From the NCBI GenBank assembly GCA_001931875.2, contig MSJH02000546.1, positions 372,001-436,000 of the forward strand: 64,000 nt of DNA, read 5' to 3'. This document shows positions 12,105-24,112 of this stretch, one piece after another. A program made the position numbers and the translations under genes. Below the pieces are notes generated by a model that saw only the letters and a program-made list of their open reading frames with translations, ran no database searches and had not been told where the DNA came from. Position 1 is the stretch's first letter; every line of letters begins with the position of its first letter. The DNA is from Byssochlamys sp. IMV 00236. Its lineage: Eukaryota > Ascomycota > Eurotiomycetes > Eurotiales > Thermoascaceae.

Positions 12105-14502
12105 TTAGAAGATGTCATCAGGCCATTGAAAGTTGTCAGATAGTTTGTGTTGCACACGATGCTCCTGACAGAGTGAGCGCAAAGTAATATTTCCCGGGCC
12201 CAGTTCCGATCCCTTGATGCTCGTCAAAGCTCCAGAGCAGCTGCTATCTCTCTTGGTGTTTGCAATGAGCTCCTGGGGCACCGGCGGGACAGGAGGGATG
12301 TTCTCTTCTCCGTTGAATCCCCATCCCTTTCCGGGACTGATGATGACCGCGTCCGGATCAGCTGTAGGGTTCAGCTGAGGCTGAGACTGGAGGTAGAAAG
12401 GCTGAGGTGATGATCTATTAGACTCCGCAAGTCTAGGCGGTTCCGCAATTTCGTCTGTCATTTTCTCGCAGGGCGATTCCGCTCTCGATTTCTTCATCTT
12501 CGAACAGGGCGAGGATCTCTTCTTCAGGTTCGGGACACGCCTCAGAGGGGTCGGGGTCCGTGGCATTGCCAAATGTTTGGGAGACTTGGGCTTGTTAAGA
12601 GCCGTCGAGTCTGATTCTTCTAGCTGTTTCCGCTCGACAGCCCCCGGACTATCGCCTTGTGAGTACTTCTGCGCCTTCGACTTCCTTGCAGATTGCTTCT
12701 TTCGGGAAGATCTGTCAGTTTCCGCACCCTCGTCCTGGTACTGTTCCTCGGGCGGGATGTCGTTGCTTTGCTTCCGGTTAACATCAGGTGACTTCCTCTT
12801 CAGTGGAGAGGCATCTTGAGATACAGGATGCCTCTGCTCTTTGGGAAGCCTCCGCGCCTTCGGGGTGGAAAAGAGCTTCCTCGTGCGTGCTTGCTCATGC
12901 TCACTCTCGTTACCCGACTCGACGCAACGGATGCTGTGGGCTGGCGCAGGAGCAGACACCGGTTCCGGGCCTGATTCAGCCTGGTTATTGAGAAGCCGCT
13001 CAGACGGCAGAGATGGGAGAGCTCCTGGCACAAATCGCCTAGGAGGAAGTGCGTCATAGGCTACAACAGGAAGCGGAGGCACCGGGGGTGCTTCCAATTC
13101 GGCTGTCATCTCACGCAACTCTCTCCTGACCCTTTCAAGTTTGTCTTCCAGGTTGCTGACTTTCTTCATCAGTTTGGCTTGTCTGGCAAGCTCCTTTCTT
13201 GACCGTTGCTTATGGACCGAAGGACGCTGGGAGTCCTCCGAGGGCGTGTCAAGCGACCGCCTCTGAGGAGATCCATCGCGGCGTTTGATGGAAGGAATGC
13301 TCAACGCAGACCTCGCTTTGCGGAGATCTTGGAGAGATGATTTGAACGAAGACACTTGATCGGGACGGCCGGGAGTGGGCAGCATTTCTTTGTTGTCGTT
13401 GAATGAGGGTTGGTACCCATCTCTGGTGGATAAGCTTGCCGAGGTATTTCTGCTATGGTTACCTGAACTGCGGTACTCCATCTTTTCCTGTATAGCTTTC
13501 CACGTCTGGTCCGCGATCTCCGGATTCACCCCATTGCTGGTCTGTCCGAAGTTGCCCTTCGTGCCTCGGTACCCAGACTTCTTGAGTTCAGCATAAGCCT
13601 TCTGTGCCTGGGTCTGCCTTTCCTTCATGATCTCCTTCTGCGTTTTGGGTCTGTCCTGGGGGGGCTTCCAGATATCGGAAACGTTCTCCCACATCCCGAA
13701 CGGATTGAACGCAGCGGCAATGGCCTTGCCAAACTTGAAGATGCCCGAGTGTCTCTGCGCAGGGCTGTCGTGCACCAGTTGTTTTCCCTGCATGATCTCA
13801 TCATCGCGCACGAAGATACTCGGAGGTTTCTCGCTGACGCGATCATTCATGCTACCCTCAATGAACCTGGAACGACGGTACCGGAGGCAAGGAGAGCCAT
13901 TGGCTTTGTCCTTCGACCCCAGAGTGCGGGAACGAGGGGAGCTTCTGTTGGTCACTGCTGCATGATCACCGCTGGGTACGCGGAGACCATGTTCGTTGTA
14001 CACGACCTCGTTCCGGAGGGGCCAGTCGTTGGAGCGTCTGCGCTTGGACGAGTGAGCAGACTGGGTACCGTAGTAGGCAGCAGCATCGTCATCATCGCAA
14101 TCGTCTTCATCGTAGGCAAGCTGCTCCGTCTCTAGCTCCTCCTCTGCATCGTCAAAGCGGCCAGACACATCCGAACTTGGGGTCGCGTAGGACATGCTCG
14201 AGCTAACGTGCGAATGCTTCCGCTTGTGCGACGAGCTGGGCTCGCTGGCACAGTCGCTCGCGCTGTCCATCATGAGTGCTTGCTGAAGCTGCATGTCTGC
14301 ACGGAGGGGATCCAGATGCAGTTCCACTTCCAGATACGGTGTCTAAACATCTCCAAACAAAGTTATCAGCTAGAACGCTCTGGTTGCATCATTGGACGGA
14401 TGTTTCAAATCTCCAGGCTTTTTATGGTTTGTTTGGGGTCAGGGATATCTGTGGGTGATAGATAGCAAGACGGACCTCTGCATCGCCTTCCCTCGTGTCC
14501 AT
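12105..14502 (-). CDS. Low-complexity, Ser/Lys/Arg-rich probable nuclear protein
   Basis: Rebuilt as complement(12105..14342, 14476..14502), 754 residues. The start exon encodes MDTREGDAE and joins in phase to TPYLEVELHLDPLRADM across a 133-nt intron with a GTCCGT donor, a CTGATAAC-like branch site and a TTTAG acceptor. Without it the frame begins on a GTG. The sequence has an acidic stretch (DEDDCDDDD) near residue 90, basic clusters such as KRRR that could act as nuclear signals, a short ordered segment with FNPFGMW near residue 220, a predicted coiled coil (KLMKKVSNLEDKLERVRREL) around residue 420, and repeated Ser-Pro/Thr-Pro sites suggesting phosphorylation. Similar fungal proteins are sometimes labelled nuclear RNA-binding, but I see no RNA-binding fold, so no function is claimed. 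Confidence 0.75.
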
Positions 14503-15938
14503 CTTCCGACCCAGCAACGGCCGTCGCTGAGCCCAGGATGCTGTGTGATCTTAGCTCTCAACTGCTTCTTGACCGGTGCCGCAATGGCCAGCTGAGACCG
14601 GACCCTCGATGGAAATCGAAGACAAGAGAAGAGAGGATAGAGAGATGAAGAGAGAATAATAATAAGAGGGATAGCACGACGTTGACGTAGCAAGCGTGGA
14701 CTGGATTGGCTTGGATGATCGGGTTGTGCCGGTTTTCGTTTGTTTACATGCGCTGGTTTGGTTTCCCCTCTCGTTGCCGGGAGTTGAGCTGGCTTGGTCG
14801 GAGCAACAAACAAGTAAAAGTAACTAACTAGAGTAGCTTCACTAGATAACTTAGATACACTAAACTCATCCTCCTCGGTCTCATCATCTGCCAGCTGGAT
14901 TTCCACAGGGTTTTGAGCTGGCACGCGACGATCCTGTTGTTGAGGAGAGATTGGGGATCTCCTTGGTTAAGCATTTATTATCATCTCCTCGATGGAATGG
15001 AACGGTAATAATAATAATCAATAATTCAATAAAACTAGACTAAAAGAGCCACACGCTCGGACCGGACCTTTTTGTCTCGGGCACGATGCCCTTTCATCAG
15101 AATATTCAAGAGCTAGCGAAATGACAATGGACATGCCCATTCCCACATTTTTGTCAAGCTTTTTGTGCGCCAAATCATCAGTCTCGAAGGGATGCTGTTT
15201 CGGATGCTGTTTCGCCCTTTGGCGTACGTCAACTTTCTGAGACATATCAATTAATCCATCCTTGCGACGGGCAGTCATTTATGGAATGTGAGATGGATCC
15301 TTGGCCTGAATTGGAGGACTAGAATACCTACCTAGGTACTCAGGTACTCTCGAACACGATTTCTTTTTCGCGTGTATAACGCGACTGATGGAGGCAAGAT
15401 GAGAAGGAAAGGAGAGAAAGAGCGGACAGAGGGGCTGCGGTGGTCAATTCTTATCCCAAGGTGATATTATTGCAATAAATCTTGCTAAAATCTTGCTATA
15501 ATCCTATCTATTTGAATTTAGAACCTGAGCAGTAATACTGAAAATGACTCCCTCTGCAACAATCCAGCTCCCCTCTATTCTGGCCTAGTCAGGCGCCTAT
15601 AAAATGGCACTTTCCCCCTACCTGTGTCCTCGCTGTCATGATCTCAGTAACCTCGGGAGTTACCAGGCTACATGTATAGCACAGGTGTAATACCCCCCAG
15701 ATAGTTATTGCGGTCTTTTGGTGTAGTGGCGGGCACGTGCTAAGTATAGCCGGTGTATAGCAGACGCATCTTCGCATCTTTTCCTTGCCTTGACCAATCT
15801 TCTTCTAACCTCTAGGTCAAGTTTTGCTTAAATTTCTTTAAGGAAATAGTTTCGCCGCCTAAAATTTATATCTAGTAATTTTAATCGCGCCTTCTTTCGT
15901 GTCCCTTGCTGAGCCTGGCGAATTATCACGTCAACACG
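14503..15938. other. Spacer with a possible decayed coding fragment
   Basis: Mostly promoter-like sequence upstream of the minus-strand gene. On the minus strand near 14840-14960 an open frame gives an acidic segment (about VEIQLADDETEEDEF) that looks protein-like, but it has no ATG, is preceded by an in-frame stop and runs into unlikely sequence. A TACCTAGGTA palindrome lies at 15329-15338. No confident gene. Confidence 0.45.
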
Positions 15939-16270
15939 ATGACATCTTCAAGAATCCCCCCTATCTACAGGTTAAATAGGTTACTGCGCTGTTCCCCAAT
16001 TTGTGCATCAGCTCGTTGCCACTCTTTCAACGTGTCGCCTTCACACGAGTCGTTTTTTCAAGCATACGTCGAGGCGATGGATGCCAGTCGTCCCCTCAAT
16101 CCCACTCTACAAGCTGTGAAGTCTTACAGAGCATCAGCTTCAATGGAGATAGACAACTGAGGGAAAGATACGTCCAATTTAACGTTGCAGAATTGCAGCG
16201 CGTCGCGGCCAATGCAGTAAACCGAAAGCAGTGTGTCCGCATCGTCAAGATGGCCTATAACCGATCATGA
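15939..16270 (+). pseudogene. Truncated AIM9-like (APH-fold) phosphotransferase relic
   Basis: The stretch from 16131 encodes GDRQLRERYVQFNVAELQ and then CVRIVKMAYN. This lines up with the start of the phosphotransferase domain in the intact gene at 29420 (ERQQLQERYREFDILELQ, CVRMEKLGEGSYN). An ATG at 15939 in another frame opens an Arg-rich, mitochondrial-leader-like peptide (MTSSRIPPIYRLNRLLR), so the leader and the domain start are now in different frames. The Gly-rich loop residues between KMA and YN are missing and the frame stops at 16270. Nothing of the catalytic half follows. I read it as a broken copy of an AIM9/altered-inheritance-of-mitochondria-type gene. Confidence 0.6.
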
Positions 16271-16524
16271 AAGAAAGTCTGCGTACCGAATAAGGACTGC
16301 TTTTGGATAGAGTTTACTGTCTCTTGCCGTTTGATACGCTCAGGTGAGTGGTTTTTGCAATCTGGTTTGGCCTTTAGGGACCATGCCCTTGTAGAAGTAA
16401 TACTTGACAATATTGACTGTAGACATGTTTGATCCCCGAGTACAGATAACATGATGACTGGAATGTACTTTCTGTTGCAGCAGAGTAATTTGCCCACACC
16501 GTGACTTTCTTAGATTATAAGAGC

Positions 16525-17075
16525 TCAGGCTAAGACTTTTTCATCCTGTTGAGCACTCCTAAGAATCTGGCGCATCCGCAAATAAAGCCCCCTGTCTTCT
16601 TTCTTTCGTATTCTTCCGTTAGGGAATACCACTTTTCGTAACTCGAGAACCCACGGAACTAACGACTCGTGATATTCCGTGAAATTCGCCTCTACGGTGC
16701 TCCTGAAGACATCCTCCTCTGATACTGTTCCCAGCTTAAGCTTAGCCAATTCTTCCATGTCGACATAATTCCATTTCTCGAATTCGGGCATCGTCCTGCT
16801 CCTGTTTCCTGGTCCATTATAATGGATACAAATCCAGAAGAGAACCCAGAAAAAAAGACTCCAAATCATGGTTGAAAGTGTGTCTTTCCCCCAAAAGGAG
16901 ACCAATAGCCAGAAAAGCCCTGGTCTCAGTCTTACCTCTCGCCCCAGAAGGTCGTTCTCGTTGCTCCTTGATAGCAAGGTCCAAGTCGATTAGAAACGCT
17001 GGCCAGGATTGGGTTTCTTTCCCCTCGTTGACAATCAGATTGCCGGTGGAAATGTCGCCTGTACTTAACCTAGCG
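16525..17075 (-). pseudogene. FunK1-type fungal kinase relic, truncated and frameshifted
   Basis: Read on the minus strand from about 17075, the first frame gives GDISTGNLIVNEG, then AFLIDLDLAIKEQRERPSGA and TRAFLAIGLLLGERHTFNHD. These match the catalytic and DFG-like region of FunK1 kinases. A run of seven A on the plus strand (16850-16856) shifts the frame by one, after which the second frame continues FFWVLFWICIHYNGPG, EFEKWNYVDMEELAKLK and LVPWVLELRKVVFPNG down to a stop at 16525. The ATP-binding half is absent and the catalytic HRD is replaced by TGD. This is a dead 3' fragment of a family that is expanded and variable in filamentous fungi. Confidence 0.75.
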
Positions 17076-17852
17076 AAATGAAAAAAACCCCCAATTTTAC
17101 GCTACATAAACAATGCCTTTGAAGGGGAAATCGCCCATTTAGCTAGCTAGCTTGTTAATAACTAGCTACCTAATTTAGAGCCATTGGCGGCCTCTCTAAT
17201 CACATTTAATGCTTCTTCTTGCAATTGACATCACAATGGCCGCACGATGAATAGATGCGAGTTAGTTACCAAGGGAAGAAAAAAAAAGCGAAGAAAAACC
17301 GCCTCACATAGAACTCAAAAAATTGCCACCATCCAGAAATGCATGGTGGGCAGAGAGTATATTGTACCGTCTAAGAAAGGGGTGATCAAAAGAAGAAGAG
17401 AGAAGGTAGCCGCAGCCACTGCAGCGAGTCTTGAGAACAGGAAGACGCAGAAGCAAACGGGGGAATATAATAGAAATCCACACACACCGTGAATGAAGAA
17501 ATGTGCATAAGGGTAGGCCAATTTCAACACACAAGGAAAATTTCGAAGGGTAAAAAAAAGGAATGTTGGCTGTGCTCTACACCAGGACCGTATGCGAGGC
17601 GAAAAAGAAGAAAGAAGAAGAAAAGAAAAAGACCATATATAGCAAAAAAAAATATTCTGGTGTTTGACTTCCGCAAGAAAAAAAGCTCCATACAATTCCC
17701 TCTCACAGGAAAAAAAAACCCCCCAGCCAGAAACTCCGAACAAGAACTCCTTGCGGGAAAGCACGCAAAAGAGGACTGGAAAGAAAAAATAAATGATGTG
17801 CAAGAAAATGGGAATGAGAATCTAAATAATAGAGTAACCTGACATCTTTTTC
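17076..17852. other. Spacer holding the veA 3' flank
   Basis: It lies between the FunK1 relic and the stop codon of veA. It is purine-rich on the plus strand (long GAAAAA/AAGAAG runs at about 17275-17305 and 17600-17660), that is, pyrimidine-rich in the veA 3' UTR direction. The open frames here are low-complexity and not believed. Confidence 0.5.
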
Positions 17853-19631
17853 TCAGACTTTGCTACCACGAACAGGCGTCACTTTGGTGGACATTGTTCC
17901 ATCAGCACGTCTGTATTCCATAGCCGCACGCTCAATCCCTAGTTCCTCGAAGAATTTGGCAGTTTCCAGTTCTGTTTTTCTCCCATTGCGACCACGCCCA
18001 GGGTATGCGTTCAGATCGGCAGCATCAGGACGCATGCCGTTCTGCAGAGACCGTTCCTGGTGACCAAAGGAATCCTCGTGTGTGCGTTTCGTCAGTTTTG
18101 CCTCCGTATCATAGAGCAGCCTCTTGCCGGTCACTGGATCATAGTTCCGCGCCTGCGGAGCACTTATCGACTGCGGCATACTCGTGTACTCCCCTGAAAG
18201 AGTCTTCAAAGGCGGCAGAGATGGTGGGATTTCGGTGGCTGCTGGCGTGCGGGCTCGAGGAACGGAGGGTTGTGTCGAAGACTGATAGGCATTCGGGTCG
18301 GATGAACGGGGCTCGCCATACGGTTGAGGGTTTACTGGTCTGGGAGGGTCAACCAGTCGCAGAGGAGGCAGAGAAGTCTTGGGATAATCAAAGCGTTCTA
18401 CCTGCGGCCGGGGCTGCTGGTAAGGGTAGCCTTGGACAGGAGGCTCGGACTCGGCTGCGTTCGACAGTCTGCGGACATGAGCGTAGGCCGGGTGTGGGGA
18501 GTATGCGGCTGCTGGTGCCGCAGGAGGCTGTGGCGTGGGTGGTAGCTGAGGAGTCTGGTATTGTGTTTGTGTCGAGCCAAACGTCAGGTGTGACTGGTAG
18601 GTAGTGGGAGCAGGCGTAGGAGGGGGAGGTTGTTGGTATGGCTGCGGGTAACCATATTCAGGCACTGACGGTCGCCGTTGACCATCAGGGACATAAGCAA
18701 AAGGTGCGTCGATAGTGCTGTTGCTGGTGGATCGTGGACGTTCAATGGGAGTGGCCACATAGGCATCGGGGGTCGAGTATCTGTCTGAGCGAGCATATAC
18801 CCTCTCCTCGTCGTATTCATTGTACTCTTTGGTCTGCTTGTCGCCGCGGCGTCTCATACGGACATCGCGTCTGATTCGAACCCTGCATCCTTGCTCCGCC
18901 ACAACTCTGCTCAGCGAAGTACTCGTGGCGAGACCCGGGAACTTCTTGGCGCTATAGACGGTGAAAGGTATCGACTTGACTTCGAGACGGAAATGAAGGT
19001 ATGTCTGCGGTGCGATCGCCTTCATCGACGGCTGAATGGGCTCCTGAGGGGGTAGCGGAGCATCCTTATCCGCATCCTTGGGCTCCTTCACCTCCTCGTA
19101 TAGGTTGAAGTTCAAACGGTATCGGCCCTCGTGGCGAACGGACAGGTCGGGGAAGATGAAATAACCGGCTTGGGCAGGGCGATCGAGGTATGCAATACCC
19201 GCAACAGGCACACCCGTCAACACAGGGCATGTTGGCGGATGTCCTGATACTCTCCCCTGAGCAATTGGACGAGCGGTATCCAACGTCGCGAACAGGAAGA
19301 AATTGGCATTATAAGCAAAAGTGATGTCGGTCTTGTGCATGTCATTATTCGGGTCGGATTCGTAGATACGTAGTTCCACCACAGGTGGAGGATCAACAGG
19401 CCGACGGTCAGCAGAAGCTATCAGACAAAGACTAGAGTCAGCGACGGTTTACATGTGTTGTCGAATCGCAAGAAACCTACACTTAGCACCGGCACCGCAA
19501 GCTCTCGCACGCTCTGGCTGCTGGATGACCGACAGTTTGTATGTGATCTTCTTTCCCTCGCGAGTGATTCTGCTGATCGAATGCTCCGTCTCATTGGACG
19601 GAGGCATAAGGGGTGGTCTCGTCGTCGCCAT
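17853..19631 (-). CDS. veA: Velvet-family developmental regulator VeA
   Basis: VeA shuttles between cytoplasm and nucleus, bridges VelB and LaeA, and couples light to sexual development and secondary metabolism. Rebuilt as complement(17853..19417, 19481..19631), 571 residues, close to the 573 of A. nidulans VeA. The 63-nt intron has a GTAGGT donor. It splits a Ser codon and restores the family-typical GAGAKSSADRRPVDPPPVVE. The velvet domain fills roughly residues 25-230, with conserved TDITFAYNANFFLFATL and the HEGRYRLNFNLYEE block. A bipartite basic signal overlaps KK (residues 27-28) and RAR (41-43), at the position reported for the light-sensitive VeA NLS. The C-terminal half is Pro/Gln/Tyr-rich and disordered, with PEST character. 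The start codon region is intact, so the veA1-type loss of the N terminus is not present. Confidence 0.95.
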
Positions 19632-22600
19632 GGCGAATGTGACAATATTATTTATACAATTAGGAAAAAATATTCCGAACGGTGAACCTCTGCGCTCAAT
19701 TGTCAGCGATTACCTCCCCGAGTTGAATACCGCACACGATCCAGAAGCCTCGTTCTGTGGTTATCAGAAACATTGGTCTCCGCGGTGGTGAACAGACGCA
19801 GGACGGCCGATGCCATTGATTCTCCCGAAGTGCAACGTACTCTCAAACCGGCAGATCAATCAATCTCAGATTCCTTGCTGTCCCAAGACCGCTGTCCGTA
19901 CTTCTTTCCGTCCTTCTTTCCTTCTTTCCTCCCGGCACGAGAATGATGTATCGAGTGTATCTGCAACCAACCGACCCAAGCGGTTGGGAAAGCTGTAGGG
20001 TTCAAGCCGAATAAGGAAGCCGGTGAAAAAGGACGAGTCCAATTCAATGCTGGAGCGTCCAGTATCTGTCGACTGCGTGAATCGGCAACGACCTCAACGG
20101 CGATACGCTGGCCGAACGAGGAAGTACGCAGGTGAAGTCGACAATGGAGAAGAGAACGAGTGTAGGACTGAGGTATGGGGATAGGAGAGGAGAACGGATG
20201 TCCTAGTGACGGCGGGCGAGTCAGCCGTCGGAGGCAGTAGAGTACTAGAGTGATCCTACTAACGCAACAGAGTCGCATTTAGAGCGGGCGCCGTCGTTGG
20301 CAACCCTGGTATAGCTCGCGAGAATCCTGCGTCGTGGATGGCCGGCGACGGTGGATCGCGGACCGTGGCCTGCGGGGAGGGTGGTTTTGGGCCCATGGTC
20401 GAGTCCGGCTGATGGGCGCAAATATGGGATGGATCCTGCACTAGAAGGAACAGGGGGGTCTGCTGGGCTTCTGGGGGCGACGGTGCGCCCTCCTCCGGCC
20501 TGCGGGCGCCTAAGCGAGCAGCCTAGGCTATCAACGGCTAGCCGCCCGTCTCTCGGCGGTCCCAGCCCTGGGGCCATGTCCCGATCCTGTACTGGCCGTC
20601 GCGTCTGATAGGCTCGTCCGCCAGCAGCTAAGCTCGGGGAGGTGCCCACCAGCTACACGGGAGGCCGTGCGTGGACAAACCACAGGCGATCCTCGAGGCC
20701 GCGACCTGGGACGACTGGGGCCCTGGGCAGACAGGCCCCACCGGTCTGGCTGCTTCGGGTGGTTGCTCTGCAGCACACTAAACCACCCACCCCTGCCTCT
20801 CCGGGGCCAACCGCCCAACGACCAAGATCCCAGAATCCCAGGATCCCAGGAAAAAGGCGACTCCGCAGTGTCCGCACCTTCTCCCAGTAACTGCTCTGCC
20901 GGGTCGTGGTCTGACTCCGGACCCAGGGGGTCGGCACCAGCGGTTGCAGGAAACCATCAGCCGTTCCTGCCGGTCGTCCTGCCTGCCTGTTCCGTCGTGC
21001 CATGGGTGACAAGCAGTGATTAATTATTATTTCCGCGGCCACTTTCGCTGCCTCATTAATGGAGTCCTTTTTAGTCTCTGGTCCGGGGTGAGGTGCCAAA
21101 GAAGTTTAGCAGATTTAGATAGCAGAAGAGACTTTGATCCTAAGAAAAAGCTGCTGCCGGATGTGCCCACTGCTGAGCTCCATCATTATTATTCGGGCGA
21201 GAAGAGAGTAGGAAAAGCCAATCTAACCACCGGGTCCGGGACCAAAAAGAAAACTGGTCCCAGTCGGCCTTTGCATTCTCTGAAAATGGGATCCGCAGCA
21301 TGCGACAGCGAGCCATCTGTCCTCGCCTGGACGAATAAAGCTGTCAACCTGGTCAACCTTGGGCTCCCGCTAGCAGGGCCGGTTCCTTCCCAGAACCTGC
21401 CGGCGCGCTGCAGCCAAGCCTTCAGGCTCGCTGCTGGTTGGCTGTCGTGCCCGGAAAGAACCGGTCCTCTGTCTCGCTCTCTGCGGTCCGGGTTCCCAAA
21501 AGGGCCGCGGCGCTTACCACGGCAGGAGGGGAAGTGGTGTCCGTACCAGCAAGAGTACCTATCTACCTGAAGTTCTAACTAACTAACAAACTAAAATCAG
21601 TCAGTCTATGCTGGAGCTGCCCTTTATCTTCATGGCACACTCCAAAGTTCCCAAACGAGCTTTACGCTGGCGGTGAGATGTACCTCGTGCGCGTCGTCTG
21701 CCACACGGCCCGACCAACCGTTGCCGGCAAGCATTTGGGCAGTACGGAATACGTAGTATGGTATTATTCTTTTTATTGTTACTATCATTGGTGATTCGCC
21801 TAAGCAGTCTCCCAACCCTGCTACGTTCATAATGAAATGTCCACAATGCAGAAGTTGTGAAATGTAACTACGTATCTACAGAGTATCTAGTTTACTACGT
21901 ATTATTACTCTATTTCCTCTACCAGATCTTACTCCTGTCTTGATGTTAGGGATAAATTATTTCCCTACCTGGCTTGTGCGCATCTCGTGCGACTCTTCGA
22001 CGCGCGCCACGGTCGGAGATGTCGATCCGTTCCCGAATGATAGCGTAGGCCAATTCCGCACTGCGGAATCTGAAGGTAAGACCGTGTTTCTTTGTCTGGC
22101 CCGGAAGAAGTTGTCCCAAGGATCTCCAGGGGGATTAAGCTACCATAGGTACGGCATCTGCCATCAAGAACTCATCCTGGGGATGGGATCTTCCTACCCG
22201 CTTTTCAGACTTTGCCTTTGACTTCAGCGATAGTTAAGTCGAGGTCAGTATTTGTCACACACAAAATGTGTTTAGCTATGATTTTAATTATCTTAGGAAC
22301 ACAGGCAGCATGACCTGGTGTCCGGCTCTGGGAATTGTGCTGCGATTACTGGAGTACGTACTATGAAAATTCCTAGCTGGACCAGATCCCAATCGCCTCG
22401 ATCCACGGGCTGAAGCACTAACCGCCGTCGTGAAACTTTCCTGGCATGCCTTCTTCCCATATTCGGTGCATACCATAGGTCCTGTCACTTCCACGACCCC
22501 GGATGATTCTCCTGAATGCAGCGTGTCAGCGGCGTAGGAGCTCACTTCAGGGGTACCGCGAGTAGTACAAACGAACTATTGTCTGATTCGAGAGCAGGTG

Positions 22601-23796
22601 CCGGGAGGTTGGCACGATGGCTTTGTGAAGGTCAGCAAGCAGCTAAGGAGACAGCTATTGCTCAGAAGAGTAACGGTTCCGTGCCCAGTTCCTGGCATGA
22701 AGTGCCGCTGCGCAACGGACAGGATGACTATGAGGCTTGAGCATCAGCAGAAGCATCGTCTAGGAGTACTTAGATGACTTTCTCCGGGCTGATAAAGACT
22801 CATCCAATGATAATGTGTCTGAAGTAAAGCTCGAGAGCTTGGCCATCTTCATCCTTCACTATTATTACTTCCGTATATCCACCAGGGCGGATCTACCCGC
22901 ACACCAAGCACAGAACCCTTTTCTGACCGGCCGTTGTGGATCTTCCCCCGCTCAGGCCCCTCGATGGAGCTCCAGTGCCTCCACCAAGTCCCATGGTTTG
23001 CCGTGCGCGTCTTCCGGATGCTCGTTTTTGGTGTTGATGTTAGCCTTGCTGCGCCGCAACGGCCAGTTCGTGGCATTATTAGCCAATTTATATTAACACT
23101 GAATAATATCTACCGTAGAGTTACTAGAGTAGAGTAACTAACTATGTATTATTCTCTCCCGTGGCTAATAATAATATGTGTAATTGGCCAACCCGGTTCT
23201 ATACAATTCTTGCCTTCGCTTGCTCCAGTGGTTAAGTATCTGTGAGATGCGAGACTGTCACCAGGGAATCCTGGTAAACGGACATCCACAGGTCATGCCA
23301 TAAGAGAGTCACGCTAGAAACGTTTTTTTCTTTTTCTTTTTTCTCTCGAAAAGGGACGCAAAAGGCTATCGAGAAAAACTGTCCGATTCTTTCCCGCTCC
23401 TTCGACGTAATCGTTCCTCGTCTACCGTGGCTGTCAGCAGGCGGCAATGCTCGCCTTCGAGAGGATCAGGTGGACATGAAACCATCTACCACGGAGCAAA
23501 TAATACCTCTCCCTAGGAGAGATGATCCTTATTACAGTATTATTCTGGGTCTTGGTTTTCACTTGATCTTTCTTCTTTCGTAGTAGCTTTAACTTTGGAA
23601 ACTGAAAAAGATCGTCGATCTAGAGACGCTACGGTGTCTGCAGGGACTCAGATAATAATAATAATTATTGCTGGATGTTCAACATTGTAACTTGTACTCC
23701 GTAAGTAACCCAGATAATTGATATGTCCCACGCTTGGGCCGGCTGCTGGCTTTGCTCTCTGAAGCTCCAACGGTACGTAAGACTCCTCCGTAGGTA
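19632..23796. other. Gene-free region upstream of veA (first part)
   Basis: About 4 kb with no believable gene. The first 650 bp is veA leader and promoter. 20240-21550 is G/C-rich and interrupted by stops in every frame; the open frames of 95-184 codons there overlap on both strands and resemble no protein. 21560-23700 returns to average composition with A/T microsatellites. A TACTCCGTA motif is at 23695-23703. Confidence 0.55.
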
Positions 23797-24103
23797 GGGA
23801 TGGTGAAAAGTTGAAATTTAGATTTAATTTCATGAAATTTTGAAATTTCGCCCTTTTTTTTCCTTTCACGTTTCATTACGCACAGACCATGTGCAGTATG
23901 CGCTAAATCCAAATAAGAAGTTATTAAAGAAAATCAGCTAATAAAAATCAGGATATTTTGCTTATTAATTTTTTATGTAAAATATTAGGTATACGCTAAG
24001 TTTTTAGCGTATTGCAAGATGCAAAGAAAAAATTTTCGTTGCAGAAATTAAATCAAAATGTCGGAAATTTCTGACATTTTGAAATTTCACTTACCTTCAC
24101 TAT
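23797..24103. mobile_element. Candidate 307-bp MITE with 9-bp target duplication
   Basis: A strongly A/T-rich block is flanked by perfect 9-bp direct repeats CCGTAGGTA at 23788-23796 and 24104-24112. Its ends are imperfect inverted repeats: left GGATGGTGAAAAGTTGAAAT against right (reverse complement) ATAGTGAAGGTAAGTGAAAT. Inside are hairpins: ATACGCTAA at 23991-23999 with TTAGCGTAT at 24004-24012, and AAAATGTC with GACATTTT at about 24055-24080. There is no coding capacity. The size, A/T bias, inverted ends and long target-site duplication fit a non-autonomous DNA transposon; a 9-bp duplication would suggest the Mutator-like group. A database search was not possible. Confidence 0.5.
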
Positions 24104-24112
24104 CCGTAGGTA

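Noticed and set aside
14439..14924. 161-codon minus-strand open frame upstream of the nuclear protein gene
   Set aside because: It begins on GTG and includes the intron and the short true first exon of the neighbouring gene in another frame; only a small acidic part looks protein-like.
17304..17842. Open frames of 76-162 codons downstream of veA on both strands
   Set aside because: The sequence is a purine/pyrimidine tract giving Lys/Arg/Glu-rich or Phe/Leu/Ser-rich peptides; fits a 3' UTR.
20245..21570. Overlapping open frames of 95-184 codons in the G/C-rich spacer
   Set aside because: Frames overlap on both strands, are Pro/Arg/Gly-rich as expected from G/C content, and lack motifs, splice partners or a plausible start context.
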